Origin: an uncultured Rhodocyclaceae bacterium
GTDB taxonomy: Bacteria > Pseudomonadota > Gammaproteobacteria > Burkholderiales > Rhodocyclaceae
Direction of reading: 5' to 3'
Assembly: GCA_934271525.1 (NCBI GenBank)
Contig: CAKQRL010000001.1
Location: 195,103-259,102, forward strand
DNA: 64,000 nucleotides
The notes under the pieces are model-generated. The model was not told the DNA's origin, did not search any database, and saw only the letters and a list, made by a program, of their open reading frames with translations. The translations under genes and the position numbers were made by a program. Each line of letters starts with the position of its first letter. Position 1 is the first letter of the stretch. Of this stretch, positions 16,677 through 24,704 are shown in pieces.

Positions 16677-17858
16677 TTACATCCGCTCAAAAATAGCGGC
16701 AATGCCTTGGCCGCCGCCGATGCACATCGTTACCAAACCGTATTTGCCACCTGTGCGTTGCAATTCATAAAGCGCTTTGGTTGCCACAAATGCGCCCGTG
16801 CAGCCCACCGGATGCCCCAAAGCAATGGCGCCGCCATTGGGGTTGGTTTTGGCTGGGTCAAAGCCCAATTCATTTGCCACGGCACAAGCTTGTGCGGCAA
16901 AGGCTTCATTGGCTTCAATCACATCCATTTGGTCTAAACTTAAACCGGCTTTTTTAAGCGCCAAGCGCACGGCGGGAACAGGACCAATGCCCATAATTTC
17001 ATGCGGCACGCCTGCCACAGCATAAGAAACCAAACGTGCCATCGGTTTTTGACCAGCGGCTTTGGCGGCTTCTTCGGAAGCCAACACAAAAAAGCATGCG
17101 CCATCATTGAGCGATGAAGCATTGCCCGCGGTTACCGTGCCGTCTTTTTTGAAAACAGGTTTCATTTTGGCTAATTTTTCTAAGGTAACTTCTTTGGGAT
17201 TTTCATCCACATTGAACACTACATCGCCTTTGCGGGTTTTTAAAGTGATATCCACAATTTGCGATTTAAAATGGCCAGCTTTAATGGCGGCAGCGGCACG
17301 CGTTTGCGAAGTTAAAGCCAATTCATCTTGCATTTGGCGCGTAATGCCGTATTTTTCTGCGACATTTTCAGCGGTGACGCCCATATGTCCAACACCAAAT
17401 GGGTCGGTTACAACTGACACCATACCGTCAAAAGCACTAACATCGCCCATACGTGCGCCCCAGCGCAAATTAGGCAACATATAAGCCGCACGCGACATGG
17501 ATTCCACACCGCCGCCAATGCCGTATTGCACTTCACCCAACATAATTTGTTGTGCGGTGGTCACAATGGCTTGCAAACCCGAAGAACACAAGCGATTGAC
17601 CGCCATTGCAATGGAATTGTTTTCATCACAACCAGCATTGACCGATGCCACGCGTGCCACATAAGCATAACGTTTATCGGTGGGCATGGTGTTGCCAACG
17701 GTCACATATTCAATGGCTTTGGGATCCACGCCAGAACGCGCAATGGCTTCTTTCATCACCACCGTGGCCAATTCACAAGGTTCCATATCTTTCAAAGAAC
17801 CACCATAAGCACCGATTGCAGAACGCACGGCACTCAAAACCACAACGTCTTTACTCAC
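16677..17858 (-). CDS. Acetyl-CoA acetyltransferase (thiolase)
   Basis: 393 aa, the normal length. Nucleophile C91 in NRLCSSGLQAI, then NEAFAAQA, GHPVGCTGA (base His) and CIGGGQG (second Cys). All four thiolase signatures are intact. It condenses two acetyl-CoA to acetoacetyl-CoA, or acts in reverse in fatty acid breakdown. With phaC and the phasin in this window it may supply PHB synthesis as a PhaA, but phaB is not seen and the gene is not next to phaC, so phaA and atoB/fadA-like roles cannot be separated. Confidence 0.92.
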   Translation of the reverse strand: MSKDVVVLSAVRSAIGAYGGSLKDMEPCELATVVMKEAIARSGVDPKAIEYVTVGNTMPTDKRYAYVARVASVNAGCDENNSIAMAVNRLCSSGLQAIVTTAQQIMLGEVQYGIGGGVESMSRAAYMLPNLRWGARMGDVSAFDGMVSVVTDPFGVGHMGVTAENVAEKYGITRQMQDELALTSQTRAAAAIKAGHFKSQIVDITLKTRKGDVVFNVDENPKEVTLEKLAKMKPVFKKDGTVTAGNASSLNDGACFFVLASEEAAKAAGQKPMARLVSYAVAGVPHEIMGIGPVPAVRLALKKAGLSLDQMDVIEANEAFAAQACAVANELGFDPAKTNPNGGAIALGHPVGCTGAFVATKALYELQRTGGKYGLVTMCIGGGQGIAAIFERM

Positions 17859-17876
17859 GCTTTTCTCCTATAAGAG

Positions 17877-18761
17877 TTAAACAACAAAAAAACGCCCGAC
17901 CATCTCAATTAGAAATAGCAGGAAACAAAAAAACAACCACATACCAAACATGCGGTCAACCAAGCTCTCGCCGTGCAAAAGCACGGCTGATGGATTTTGG
18001 AAGTCGTCATTTTTTAAGGCTAATGCGGCTTTGCCAGAATCCGACAAAAATGCGGCGTTTTGTGCCATTGTCATCAAACAATCGGTTTTTGCCTTTGCCA
18101 TGGCGCCTTCAAAATGCCCCATCAACGCATAACCGAATATGGTGATGCGAGATGGCAACCAGTCCATATAAACGAATATTGTCCAACTAAAACGCCAAAA
18201 AGGCGAGTCGCTTTCTTCAAAAACTTCAATTTTTTGCGCAAGCGATTCGGCAATTCTATAAAAAAGTGCGCCTGCTGCTCCAAAAATTAAGAAAAAATAA
18301 AGCGGCGCAAAAAAATGCCGATGCGAATCAATTAAACCTTGATTGAGTGTTTCTTCTGCAATTTTTGCGTTATCTTCATGCACGGTTTCTTCTTTTGGAA
18401 TGCCGTTCATTTTTTGCCAACGGATTAAATTTTGCCGCGCGGATTCAACATGCGCGCCATTAAAATCTGAAACAATTTTGATATAAAGATTCTGGCGCGG
18501 CAAAAAATCCAAGGATACCCAAAGCAGAACCACGTTAAAAACCAAAAACACCCAAAAGGCGCAGTTATCTACCCAAAAGGAAAGAATAAAAAGCAAAAGG
18601 GCAGGCAATATGCCAACGAACCAAGCCAGTGGCGCATCGCGTTTGTGGCCGGTTTCAAAACGGGAAAATAGCCACATTTGCAGACGCATTAGAATTTTTC
18701 GCGCATCAAATGGGAAGAAATGCGCCAAAACCACCGCCAAGATTATTGACAAGAAACTCAT
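17877..18761 (-). CDS. CobD/CbiB-AmpE family membrane protein
   Basis: 294 aa from ATG 18761 (MSFLSIILAVVLAHFFPFDA). Four or five membrane helices; the segments NLYIKIVSDFNGAHVESAR and DWLPSRITIFGYALMGHFE match the CobD/CbiB/AmpE family pattern. No cobalamin genes are nearby, so an AmpE-like role in beta-lactamase or cell-wall signalling, or an unknown role, is more likely than adenosylcobinamide phosphate synthesis. The open frame extends to 19082, but those extra residues are translated repeat and lie over the M50 gene. Confidence 0.7.
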   Translation of the reverse strand: MSFLSIILAVVLAHFFPFDARKILMRLQMWLFSRFETGHKRDAPLAWFVGILPALLLFILSFWVDNCAFWVFLVFNVVLLWVSLDFLPRQNLYIKIVSDFNGAHVESARQNLIRWQKMNGIPKEETVHEDNAKIAEETLNQGLIDSHRHFFAPLYFFLIFGAAGALFYRIAESLAQKIEVFEESDSPFWRFSWTIFVYMDWLPSRITIFGYALMGHFEGAMAKAKTDCLMTMAQNAAFLSDSGKAALALKNDDFQNPSAVLLHGESLVDRMFGMWLFFCFLLFLIEMVGRFFVV

Positions 18762-18863
18762 CTGCGGATTGCCACCTTGAAGAATGCAAAAAGGGTAACA
18801 CAATTTAAACCCAATCGCATAATTTGCGATTTTCTTAAAATAAATTAAAAGTTTTGCAATTTT

Positions 18864-18912
18864 CCACGGTAAACCTTTAAAAACTTTCAAAAAAACTTTT
18901 TGTTTACCGTGG
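18864..18912. repeat. Dispersed paired repeat, 38-bp spacing class
   Basis: CCACGGTAAAC at 18864 and GTTTACCGTGG at 18902, core with A5-C-T3-C-A7, between the M50 stop and the CobD-like start. Confidence 0.92.
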
Positions 18913-18916
18913 ATTT

Positions 18917-19561
18917 TTAACTGGGATAAACGGAAAAAATAAGGGCTAAAAGGCGCATAAGAAAAGCAATAGCTGGCAACATTATGCTGTTCAAAATGTT
19001 GGTGAAAAGCAAAATTAAAATAATCCAAAAGCCATAAGGTTCTATTTTGTTGAGAATTGCAGCAAGCGGTAGCGGCAACCAACCCACCGCGATTCTGCCG
19101 CCATCCAAAGGCGGAATTGGAATTAAATTTAAAACGATTAAAACCAAATTCACCAAAATACCGCTACCCGCCATCGCCACCCAAAATGTGGCATTGTTTG
19201 TGCCGTTTAAAAAGCAGAGTTTTAAAATCATCGTCCAAAAAAGCGCCATTGCCAAGTTGGCAGCGGGGCCAGCCAGCGCCACCCACGCCATATCGCGCCG
19301 CGGGTTTTTAAAAAATTGTGGATTAACCGGCACAGGCTTGGCATAACCAAACAAAAAACTACCGTTGCTAAACAACAAAATCAAAACAGGTATCAAAACC
19401 GTGCCGATGGGGTCAATGTGGCGGATGGGATTTAAAGTAATGCGCCCCATTTGTTCGGCTGTTGGGTCGCCAAAGTAGCGCGCCACATAGCCGTGCGCTG
19501 CTTCATGCAACGTGATTGCCAAAATCACTGGTATGCTGATGGTTAAAATATTTTCAAGCAT
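18917..19561 (-). CDS. M50 family (site-2-protease-like) zinc metalloprotease
   Basis: 214 aa membrane protein. Zinc motif HEAAH (about residues 19-23) with HGYVARYFGD, and the second-ligand motif NLIPIPPLDGGRI near residue 145. Five or six helices. The size and lack of PDZ or CBS domains match the small M50 (YwhC/Rip-like) group common beside tRNA-modification and biosynthetic genes in proteobacteria. The substrate is unknown. The stop lies a few bases beyond a paired repeat. Confidence 0.9.
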   Translation of the reverse strand: MLENILTISIPVILAITLHEAAHGYVARYFGDPTAEQMGRITLNPIRHIDPIGTVLIPVLILLFSNGSFLFGYAKPVPVNPQFFKNPRRDMAWVALAGPAANLAMALFWTMILKLCFLNGTNNATFWVAMAGSGILVNLVLIVLNLIPIPPLDGGRIAVGWLPLPLAAILNKIEPYGFWIILILLFTNILNSIMLPAIAFLMRLLALIFSVYPS

Positions 19562-19735
19562 TGTTTATTCTTAAAAAGTTTTGAAAATGCGCCAAGTTGC
19601 TCTGCGCTCAACAATCGCAAAAGAAGCATTTTCTAACATTTCGCCCAAACGCCCAAACGATTTTCTACTATTGTTAAAAAATTGTTTTCTTAACATTTTG
19701 CTTAAAAAGAGTTGATAAATGGCAAATTTAAAAAT

Positions 19736-19784
19736 CCACGGTCAACGGCTAAAAAATTTTAAAAAAAATCAACGTTTACCGTGG
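19736..19784. repeat. Dispersed paired repeat, 38-bp spacing class
   Basis: CCACGGTCAAC at 19736 and GTTTACCGTGG at 19774 with one arm mismatch. Core A6-T4-A8. Lies in the 255-bp gap 19562-19816, in which I see no gene. Confidence 0.9.
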
Positions 19785-19816
19785 AAAAACGCCAATCGTT
19801 ATTTTTTAATATTTTT

Positions 19817-20440
19817 TTATTTTTGAAACGGCGAAACATCGCCGGCGCCGATGCGGATGATTTCAGGCGCAGCGCTTGTTAAATCAATCACCGAGGTTGG
19901 AATAACGCCGCAATGGCCAGCGTCCAACACCCAATCAATCATATTGTTTAAGCGCTCGCCGATTTCCCAGCCTTGCGTCAAAGGCTCAGAGTCGCCCGGT
20001 AGTTGTAAGGTAGCGCTTAGCATTGGTGCGTTTAGTTCTTTTAATAAACCTTGCGCCACAGCATGTGCGGGAATGCGAATGCCAATGGTTTTGCGTTTGG
20101 GGTGCATCACGCGGCGCGGCAATTCTTTGGAGCCTTCTAAAATAAACACATAAGCGCCCGGTGTGGCGGCTTTGAGCAAACGGTAACATTGGTTATCAAC
20201 TTTGGAATATTGGGCAATTTCGGATAAATCCCGCACCATTAAGGTCAAGTGGTGGCGCGGGTCAAGTTGCCGAATTTCGCGAATGCGGTCAATGTTGCCT
20301 TTGTCGCCCAAGGCGCACGCCAAAATGTAGGAAGCATCGGTTGGCAAGGCAATCAGCGCGCCTTGGCGCACCACTTCTGCCGCTTGCTTCAAAAGCCGCG
20401 GCGCGGGGTGTTCGGGGTGAATTTGAACAATGCGCGTCAT
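19817..20440 (-). CDS. Sua5/YciO/YrdC/YwlC family protein (threonylcarbamoyl-AMP synthase-like)
   Basis: 207 aa. The YrdC domain fills the protein: ALIALPTDASYILACAL at the nucleotide pocket, REIRQLDPRHHLTLMVRDL, and a C-terminal TSVIDLTSAAPEIIRIGAGD. The family makes threonylcarbamoyl-AMP for t6A tRNA modification. The length and PRHHL block are closer to YciO than to TsaC, so the exact reaction is uncertain. 9 bp downstream of the M20 gene. Confidence 0.85.
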   Translation of the reverse strand: MTRIVQIHPEHPAPRLLKQAAEVVRQGALIALPTDASYILACALGDKGNIDRIREIRQLDPRHHLTLMVRDLSEIAQYSKVDNQCYRLLKAATPGAYVFILEGSKELPRRVMHPKRKTIGIRIPAHAVAQGLLKELNAPMLSATLQLPGDSEPLTQGWEIGERLNNMIDWVLDAGHCGVIPTSVIDLTSAAPEIIRIGAGDVSPFQK

Positions 20441-20449
20441 TTTAAAATC

Positions 20450-21583
20450 TCAAAAAAAATCGGTGTTTACCGTGGAAAAAAGCGCTAATTCTACAAAATA
20501 GCGCGCGCCTAAGGACAAAATTTCATCGTTAAAATCATAATGCGGGTTGTGTAGCGGTGCGGAATCGCCGTTGCCAATCCATGCGTAACAACCGGGTTTT
20601 TCATCCAACATAAAGGCAAAATCCTCAGAGGTCATTGCGGGGTTGGCTTGGGTTAAAACATTTTCTTTGCCAAAAACTTGTTGGGCAACATTTTGCGCAA
20701 ATTGCGTGGCTTTGGAATGGTTGATGGTTGGCGGATAATGCGGTGTTAAATGCGATTGCACCAAAATGCCAAAACCCGCCGCAATGCCTTCTGCCATTTG
20801 GCGAATCTTGGGGAGAATTGTGTTTTCCAAAAGCGCTTTGTCAAAATAGCGCAGCGTTCCAGTTAGTTTTGCCACAGGCGGCAACACGTTAAAAGTATCG
20901 CCCGCGTGAAATTGTGTAATGCTCAACACAAGCGGGTTTTGCGCCGATTTTTGCCGTTGAATAAAAGCTTGAAGCGTTGTAACAAAACTTGATGCCGCCA
21001 AAATCACATCATCGCCTTCAAAAGGCAAAGCGGCGTGGCAACCGCGCCCAGAAAATTCAAATGCCACGTGGCAATTTCCTGCCATAATTGCGCCCGGGAA
21101 CAACGCCATTTTGCCTGCTGCAAGCCCCGGCCAGTTGTGCAGTGCAAAAACGGCGCGGCAGGGAAATTGTTCAAATAAGCCGTCCTCAATCATTGCTTTT
21201 GCGCCTGCTCCGCCTTCTTCGGCAGGTTGAAAAATGAATGCCACGTTGCCTTTGAAGTCTTGCGATTCGGTTAAGATTTTTGCCGCTTTTAAAAGCATTG
21301 CCATATGCCCATCGTGCCCGCAGGCGTGCATTTTGCCAAGATTTATAGAAGCGTAGGGTTTTTCGGTTTTTTCTAAAATTGGCAAAGCGTCCATGTCGGC
21401 TCTTAAACCGATCAAGGGCGCAGAGTCGCTTCTTTTTAAGTGCGCAACCACGCCCGTTTTGCCAAGATTTTCTACAATTGGCAAACCTAATTTTTTCAAA
21501 AAATCTGCCACAAAAGCGGCTGTGGCGTTTTCTTCATAAGCCGTTTCAGGATGCGCGTGCAAATGTTGGCGAATGTTTTTCAT
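20450..21583 (-). CDS. M20 family amidohydrolase (hippurate/N-acyl amino acid hydrolase type)
   Basis: 377 aa. Metal-site motifs RADMDALP, MHACGHDGHMAMLL and AEEGGAGAKAMIEDG are intact, and HPETAYEE is near the N-terminus. This is the HipO/AbgA/IAA-amino-acid hydrolase group, which cleaves amide-linked acyl groups from amino acids in the cytoplasm. Its C-terminal FSTVNTDFF is translated dispersed repeat, so the gene end has been rewritten by the element. Overlaps the DUF1857-like gene by 4 bp. Confidence 0.9.
   Translation of the reverse strand: MKNIRQHLHAHPETAYEENATAAFVADFLKKLGLPIVENLGKTGVVAHLKRSDSAPLIGLRADMDALPILEKTEKPYASINLGKMHACGHDGHMAMLLKAAKILTESQDFKGNVAFIFQPAEEGGAGAKAMIEDGLFEQFPCRAVFALHNWPGLAAGKMALFPGAIMAGNCHVAFEFSGRGCHAALPFEGDDVILAASSFVTTLQAFIQRQKSAQNPLVLSITQFHAGDTFNVLPPVAKLTGTLRYFDKALLENTILPKIRQMAEGIAAGFGILVQSHLTPHYPPTINHSKATQFAQNVAQQVFGKENVLTQANPAMTSEDFAFMLDEKPGCYAWIGNGDSAPLHNPHYDFNDEILSLGARYFVELALFSTVNTDFF
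20465..20475. repeat. Dispersed repeat, single right arm at the end of the M20 gene
   Basis: GTTTACCGTGG with AAAAAA after it and a C-A8 core before it. It encodes the last residues of the M20 protein (FSTVNTDFF). Confidence 0.8.
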
Positions 21584-22008
21584 TTTAAAAGTTCCTCCAA
21601 GCGTGCCATGTGGTCAAGGTTGGCGTGGTGGTAAGCGGATTTCACATAGTCTGCCAAATGCGCGTGTTCATTTGCCAAATCGCTGGTTTCATAAGCAAAG
21701 GTTAAGGCAAAACCTTGGGATTCATCGCCTTCAATGGTGATGGTTAAATTGCCGCTCACATGCTCGCCCGAAGGAATTACATCAAAGGACAACCACGTTT
21801 CTTCTTGCCAGCGCACAATGTCGCGCACCACAATGTTGTTGGCAAAATGCAAGCGGCGAAAAATGGCATCATTTTTTCGTTCCACAATCGCAAAATTTTC
21901 CAGTGCGGCTAAAAATTGTGCGGGGTTTTCCACGCGCTCCCACAAGGCGCGCCACAAGTTGGGTCTGGTGGATTTGGCTTGAAGTTGTAAAGTTTCTTTA
22001 AAAATCAT
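21580..22008 (-). CDS. DUF1857-like SRPBCC-fold protein
   Basis: 142 aa. The pattern of short strands (VVRDIVRWQEETWLSFDVIP, GNLTITIEGD, FALTFAYET) and a C-terminal helix (DHMARLEELLK) resembles the AtaL-like DUF1857 branch of the START/SRPBCC superfamily, which binds small hydrophobic ligands. No catalytic role can be assigned. Likely co-transcribed with the downstream M20 gene (4-bp overlap). Divergent from rluE-like with an 18-bp gap. Confidence 0.7.
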   Translation of the reverse strand: MIFKETLQLQAKSTRPNLWRALWERVENPAQFLAALENFAIVERKNDAIFRRLHFANNIVVRDIVRWQEETWLSFDVIPSGEHVSGNLTITIEGDESQGFALTFAYETSDLANEHAHLADYVKSAYHHANLDHMARLEELLK

Positions 22009-22026
22009 CGTGGTAGACTGCGCAAA

Positions 22027-22716
22027 ATGATGGCATTAGAAAAAATTTTACAAAAAGAAGGCTTTGGCACGCGCCGCGCCTGCCGCCGTTTGATTGAAAG
22101 CGGCGCAGTGAAAGTTCAGGGCATTGTTTGCCAAAATCCAAGTGCGTTATTTTCTCAAAAAAATTTGCCGTTGACCGTGGAAAACTGCGATTTTTTAGCA
22201 AAAGAAAAGGTCATTTTGGCGTTCAACAAACCCGTGGGCGTGGAATGTTCGCAAAAATCTTTTCACCAAAGCATTTTTTCTTTCATTCCGCAACGCTTTG
22301 TTAATCGCGCAATCCAGCCGATTGGGCGCTTGGATGTGGCAACATCTGGCTTGATTTTTTTAACAGACGATGGGCAGTTGAATCATTTTTTAACTCTTCC
22401 TAAAAACAAAATCCCGCGTGTTTATATTGCCGAATGCGCCGAACCGTTGGCAGAAAACGCTTGTGCGCGCTTAAAAAAAGGTATTTTGTTGAAAAACGAA
22501 AAAATAAAAACCATCGCCGAATCGGCAGAATTGTTGGATGAAAAAACGCTCAAAATTACGCTTTCAAGCGGCAAATACCACGAAGTGCGGCGCCTTGTCG
22601 GCGCGCTCAACAATCGCGTTGTGGCTTTAAAACGCGTGGCTTTTGGCAAATTTTTTCTACCCGATGATTTGGCGCTTGGCGAATTTTTGGAAATAGAAAA
22701 GGATGCAATTTTATGA
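22027..22716 (+). CDS. RsuA/RluE-type pseudouridine synthase
   Basis: 229 aa. The S4 RNA-binding domain (LQKEGFGTRRACRRLIESGAVKV) at residues 5-30 is followed by the catalytic domain with AFNKPVGVECS and GRLDVATSGLIFLTDDG (catalytic Asp in RLD). It isomerises a uridine in rRNA, probably 16S U516 or a 23S site. The linker, about residues 43-55 (SQKNLPLTVENCD), is a translated half copy of the dispersed repeat. The stop overlaps the oxyR start (ATGA). Confidence 0.9.
   Translation: MMALEKILQKEGFGTRRACRRLIESGAVKVQGIVCQNPSALFSQKNLPLTVENCDFLAKEKVILAFNKPVGVECSQKSFHQSIFSFIPQRFVNRAIQPIGRLDVATSGLIFLTDDGQLNHFLTLPKNKIPRVYIAECAEPLAENACARLKKGILLKNEKIKTIAESAELLDEKTLKITLSSGKYHEVRRLVGALNNRVVALKRVAFGKFFLPDDLALGEFLEIEKDAIL
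22170..22180. repeat. Dispersed repeat half copy inside the pseudouridine synthase gene
   Basis: GTTGACCGTGG followed by AAAA and preceded by TCTCAAAAAAATTTGCC, in the same register as the right half of complete elements. In frame. Confidence 0.75.
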
Positions 22717-23633
22717 TGACGCTTACCGAAATCCGCTACGTTGTGGCATTGGCGCACGAAAAGCATTTTGGGCGCGCGGCTTCGCGTTGTTTTGTCAGCC
22801 AACCGACTTTGTCTTTGGCGATTAAAAAAGTGGAATCTCGCTTAAATGCGGCGTTGTTTGAACGTATGGCAGAAGGTGTGAGTTTAACGCCTTTTGGTCA
22901 GAGCTTTTTGCCGCAAGCTGAGCGGGTTTTAGAAGAAGCCTTGCATTTAAAAGAATTGGCGCAAACGGCAGCCAACCCGTTATCTGGCCCGCTGCGCATT
23001 GGCGTGATTTATAGCGTAGCGCCGTATTTGTTGCCGCCTTTGGTTGTTGCTATGCACCAAACCGCGCCGCAAATGCCGCTTTTTTTAAAAGAAGATTTCA
23101 CCCAACAACTTATTTTTGATTTAAAAAGCGATGCCATTGATATTGCCATTTTGGCTTTGCCAATCAATGAGCCCGGTTTGGTAACCAAACCGCTTTATGA
23201 AGAAGATTTTTGCGTGATTGCGCCCAAAAATCACCCATTTAGCAAACACAAAAAAATCAAACGCGCTATGTTGGATGAAGCGCCCGTTTTGTTATTAGGA
23301 CAAGGCAATTGTTTTCGCGACCAAGTGTTGGAATCCTGCCCGAATTTGAATAAAAATGAACAACCTTTGAGCGGCATTGAAGGCAATTCATTGGAAACCT
23401 TGCGCTATATGGTGGCAAGTGGCGTGGGCGTGGCGATTGTGCCGATGAGTGCGCTCAACCCCAAAATGCAAAAAAACGATTTGATTTGCAGCATTGCCTT
23501 TGCTGAACCTGTGCCAAGCCGCACCATTGCGCTTGTGTGGCGGGTGAGTTTTCCGCGCACTCAAACAATAGACGTTTTGCAATCCGCCATTTTGTCTTGC
23601 CCTTTGTTTGGCGTTCGGGCTTTAACAAAATGA
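22713..23633 (+). CDS. oxyR: Hydrogen-peroxide sensing regulator OxyR
   Basis: 306 aa LysR-type regulator. The N-terminal HTH has HFGRAASRCFVSQPTLSLAIKKVE. The redox cysteines C200 and C209 lie in GQGNCFRDQVLESC, matching E. coli C199/C208, so this is OxyR rather than a generic LysR protein. Oxidation by peroxide forms the disulfide and activates antioxidant genes. No catalase or peroxiredoxin gene is adjacent. Translationally coupled to the upstream pseudouridine synthase. Confidence 0.92.
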   Translation: MMTLTEIRYVVALAHEKHFGRAASRCFVSQPTLSLAIKKVESRLNAALFERMAEGVSLTPFGQSFLPQAERVLEEALHLKELAQTAANPLSGPLRIGVIYSVAPYLLPPLVVAMHQTAPQMPLFLKEDFTQQLIFDLKSDAIDIAILALPINEPGLVTKPLYEEDFCVIAPKNHPFSKHKKIKRAMLDEAPVLLLGQGNCFRDQVLESCPNLNKNEQPLSGIEGNSLETLRYMVASGVGVAIVPMSALNPKMQKNDLICSIAFAEPVPSRTIALVWRVSFPRTQTIDVLQSAILSCPLFGVRALTK

Positions 23634-23668
23634 TAAAATGGCGACTTTTTTTAGCCAAGCGAGTCATT

Positions 23669-24613
23669 ATGAACAACGCCCTTTTTGAATCCGACATTCA
23701 AAGTTTAAATCTTATTAACCGCGGCAAAGTGCGCGATATTTACGCCATTGATAGCGAAAAAATGCTCATCATCACCACCGACCGCTTATCTGCTTTTGAT
23801 GTGATTTTGCCCGACCCGATTCCTTTAAAAGGTTCGGTGCTAACGGCAATTTCCAATTTTTGGTTTGATAAATTAAGCGATATTACTCCGAATCATTTAA
23901 CCGGCATTGCGCCAGAAGATGTGGTAATGCCTAACGAAATTCCACAAGTTAAAAACCGCGCCGTTGTGGTGCAACGCTTAAAACCCTTGCCACTGGAAGC
24001 TGTTGTGCGCGGTTATTTGATTGGTTCAGGCTACAAAGATTACATGGCAACGGGTGCTGTTTGTGGCATTGAATTGCCGCGCGGTTTGGTGCTGGCAAGC
24101 AAATTGCCACAAACGATTTTTACACCAGCCACCAAAGCCGAAGTAGGCGCACACGATGAAAATGTTTCTTTGGAGATCATCATTCAAAATATTGACAAAG
24201 CCTACGGCGATTTTTTAAAAACCCACGGCACCAACGCCGAAGAAATTGCCCATTCTGTTCGCGCCAAAGCCGTGGAACTCTACGAAGTGGCGGCACTGCA
24301 CGCCGAAGACCGCGGCATTATCATTGCCGACACCAAGTTTGAGTTTGGCTTGGATGAAAACGCCAAACTAATTTTGATGGACGAAGCATTAACGCCCGAC
24401 TCATCGCGCTTTTGGCCGGCGGATATGTGGGTGGAAGGTCAAAACCCGCCATCTTTTGACAAACAAAGCGTGCGCGATTATTTAGAAACGCTTGATTGGA
24501 ACAAAAAAGCGCCCGGGCCAAAATTGCCTGATTCCATCATTCAAATGACCTCTGAAAATTACGTGATGGCTTTTGAGCGCTTGACCGCTTTATCCAAAGA
24601 CGATTTGTTTTGA
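23669..24613 (+). CDS. purC: SAICAR synthase PurC (long type)
   Basis: 314 aa from ATG 23669. INRGKVRDIYAIDSEKMLII, TTDRLSAFDVILPDPIPLKG, VVRGYLIGSG and DEALTPDSSRFWP are PurC signatures. It condenses CAIR with aspartate in purine synthesis. Length and N-terminus follow the approximately 300-aa betaproteobacterial/yeast-like form rather than the 237-aa E. coli form. An upstream frame extension to 23537 overlaps oxyR and is rejected. Followed by guaA, another purine gene, across a paired repeat. Confidence 0.95.
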   Translation: MNNALFESDIQSLNLINRGKVRDIYAIDSEKMLIITTDRLSAFDVILPDPIPLKGSVLTAISNFWFDKLSDITPNHLTGIAPEDVVMPNEIPQVKNRAVVVQRLKPLPLEAVVRGYLIGSGYKDYMATGAVCGIELPRGLVLASKLPQTIFTPATKAEVGAHDENVSLEIIIQNIDKAYGDFLKTHGTNAEEIAHSVRAKAVELYEVAALHAEDRGIIIADTKFEFGLDENAKLILMDEALTPDSSRFWPADMWVEGQNPPSFDKQSVRDYLETLDWNKKAPGPKLPDSIIQMTSENYVMAFERLTALSKDDLF

Positions 24614-24620
24614 TGATTTT

Positions 24621-24669
24621 CCACGGTAAACGCCAAAAAATTTTCAAAAAAATGCAAGGTTTACCGTGG
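24621..24669. repeat. Dispersed paired repeat, 38-bp spacing class
   Basis: CCACGGTAAAC at 24621 and GTTTACCGTGG at 24659, core A6-T4-C-A7, between purC and guaA. Confidence 0.93.
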
Positions 24670-24704
24670 AATTTGGCGCAAAAAAACGGCGCAAAGGAAT
24701 AAAA

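Noticed and set aside
18762..19082. 107-residue extension of the CobD/AmpE-like protein
   Set aside because: It runs through a paired repeat and overlaps the M50 gene; the downstream start MSFLSIIL gives the family's length.
23537..23668. Longer purC frame starting within oxyR
   Set aside because: PurC homology begins at 23669 and the extension overlaps coding oxyR.
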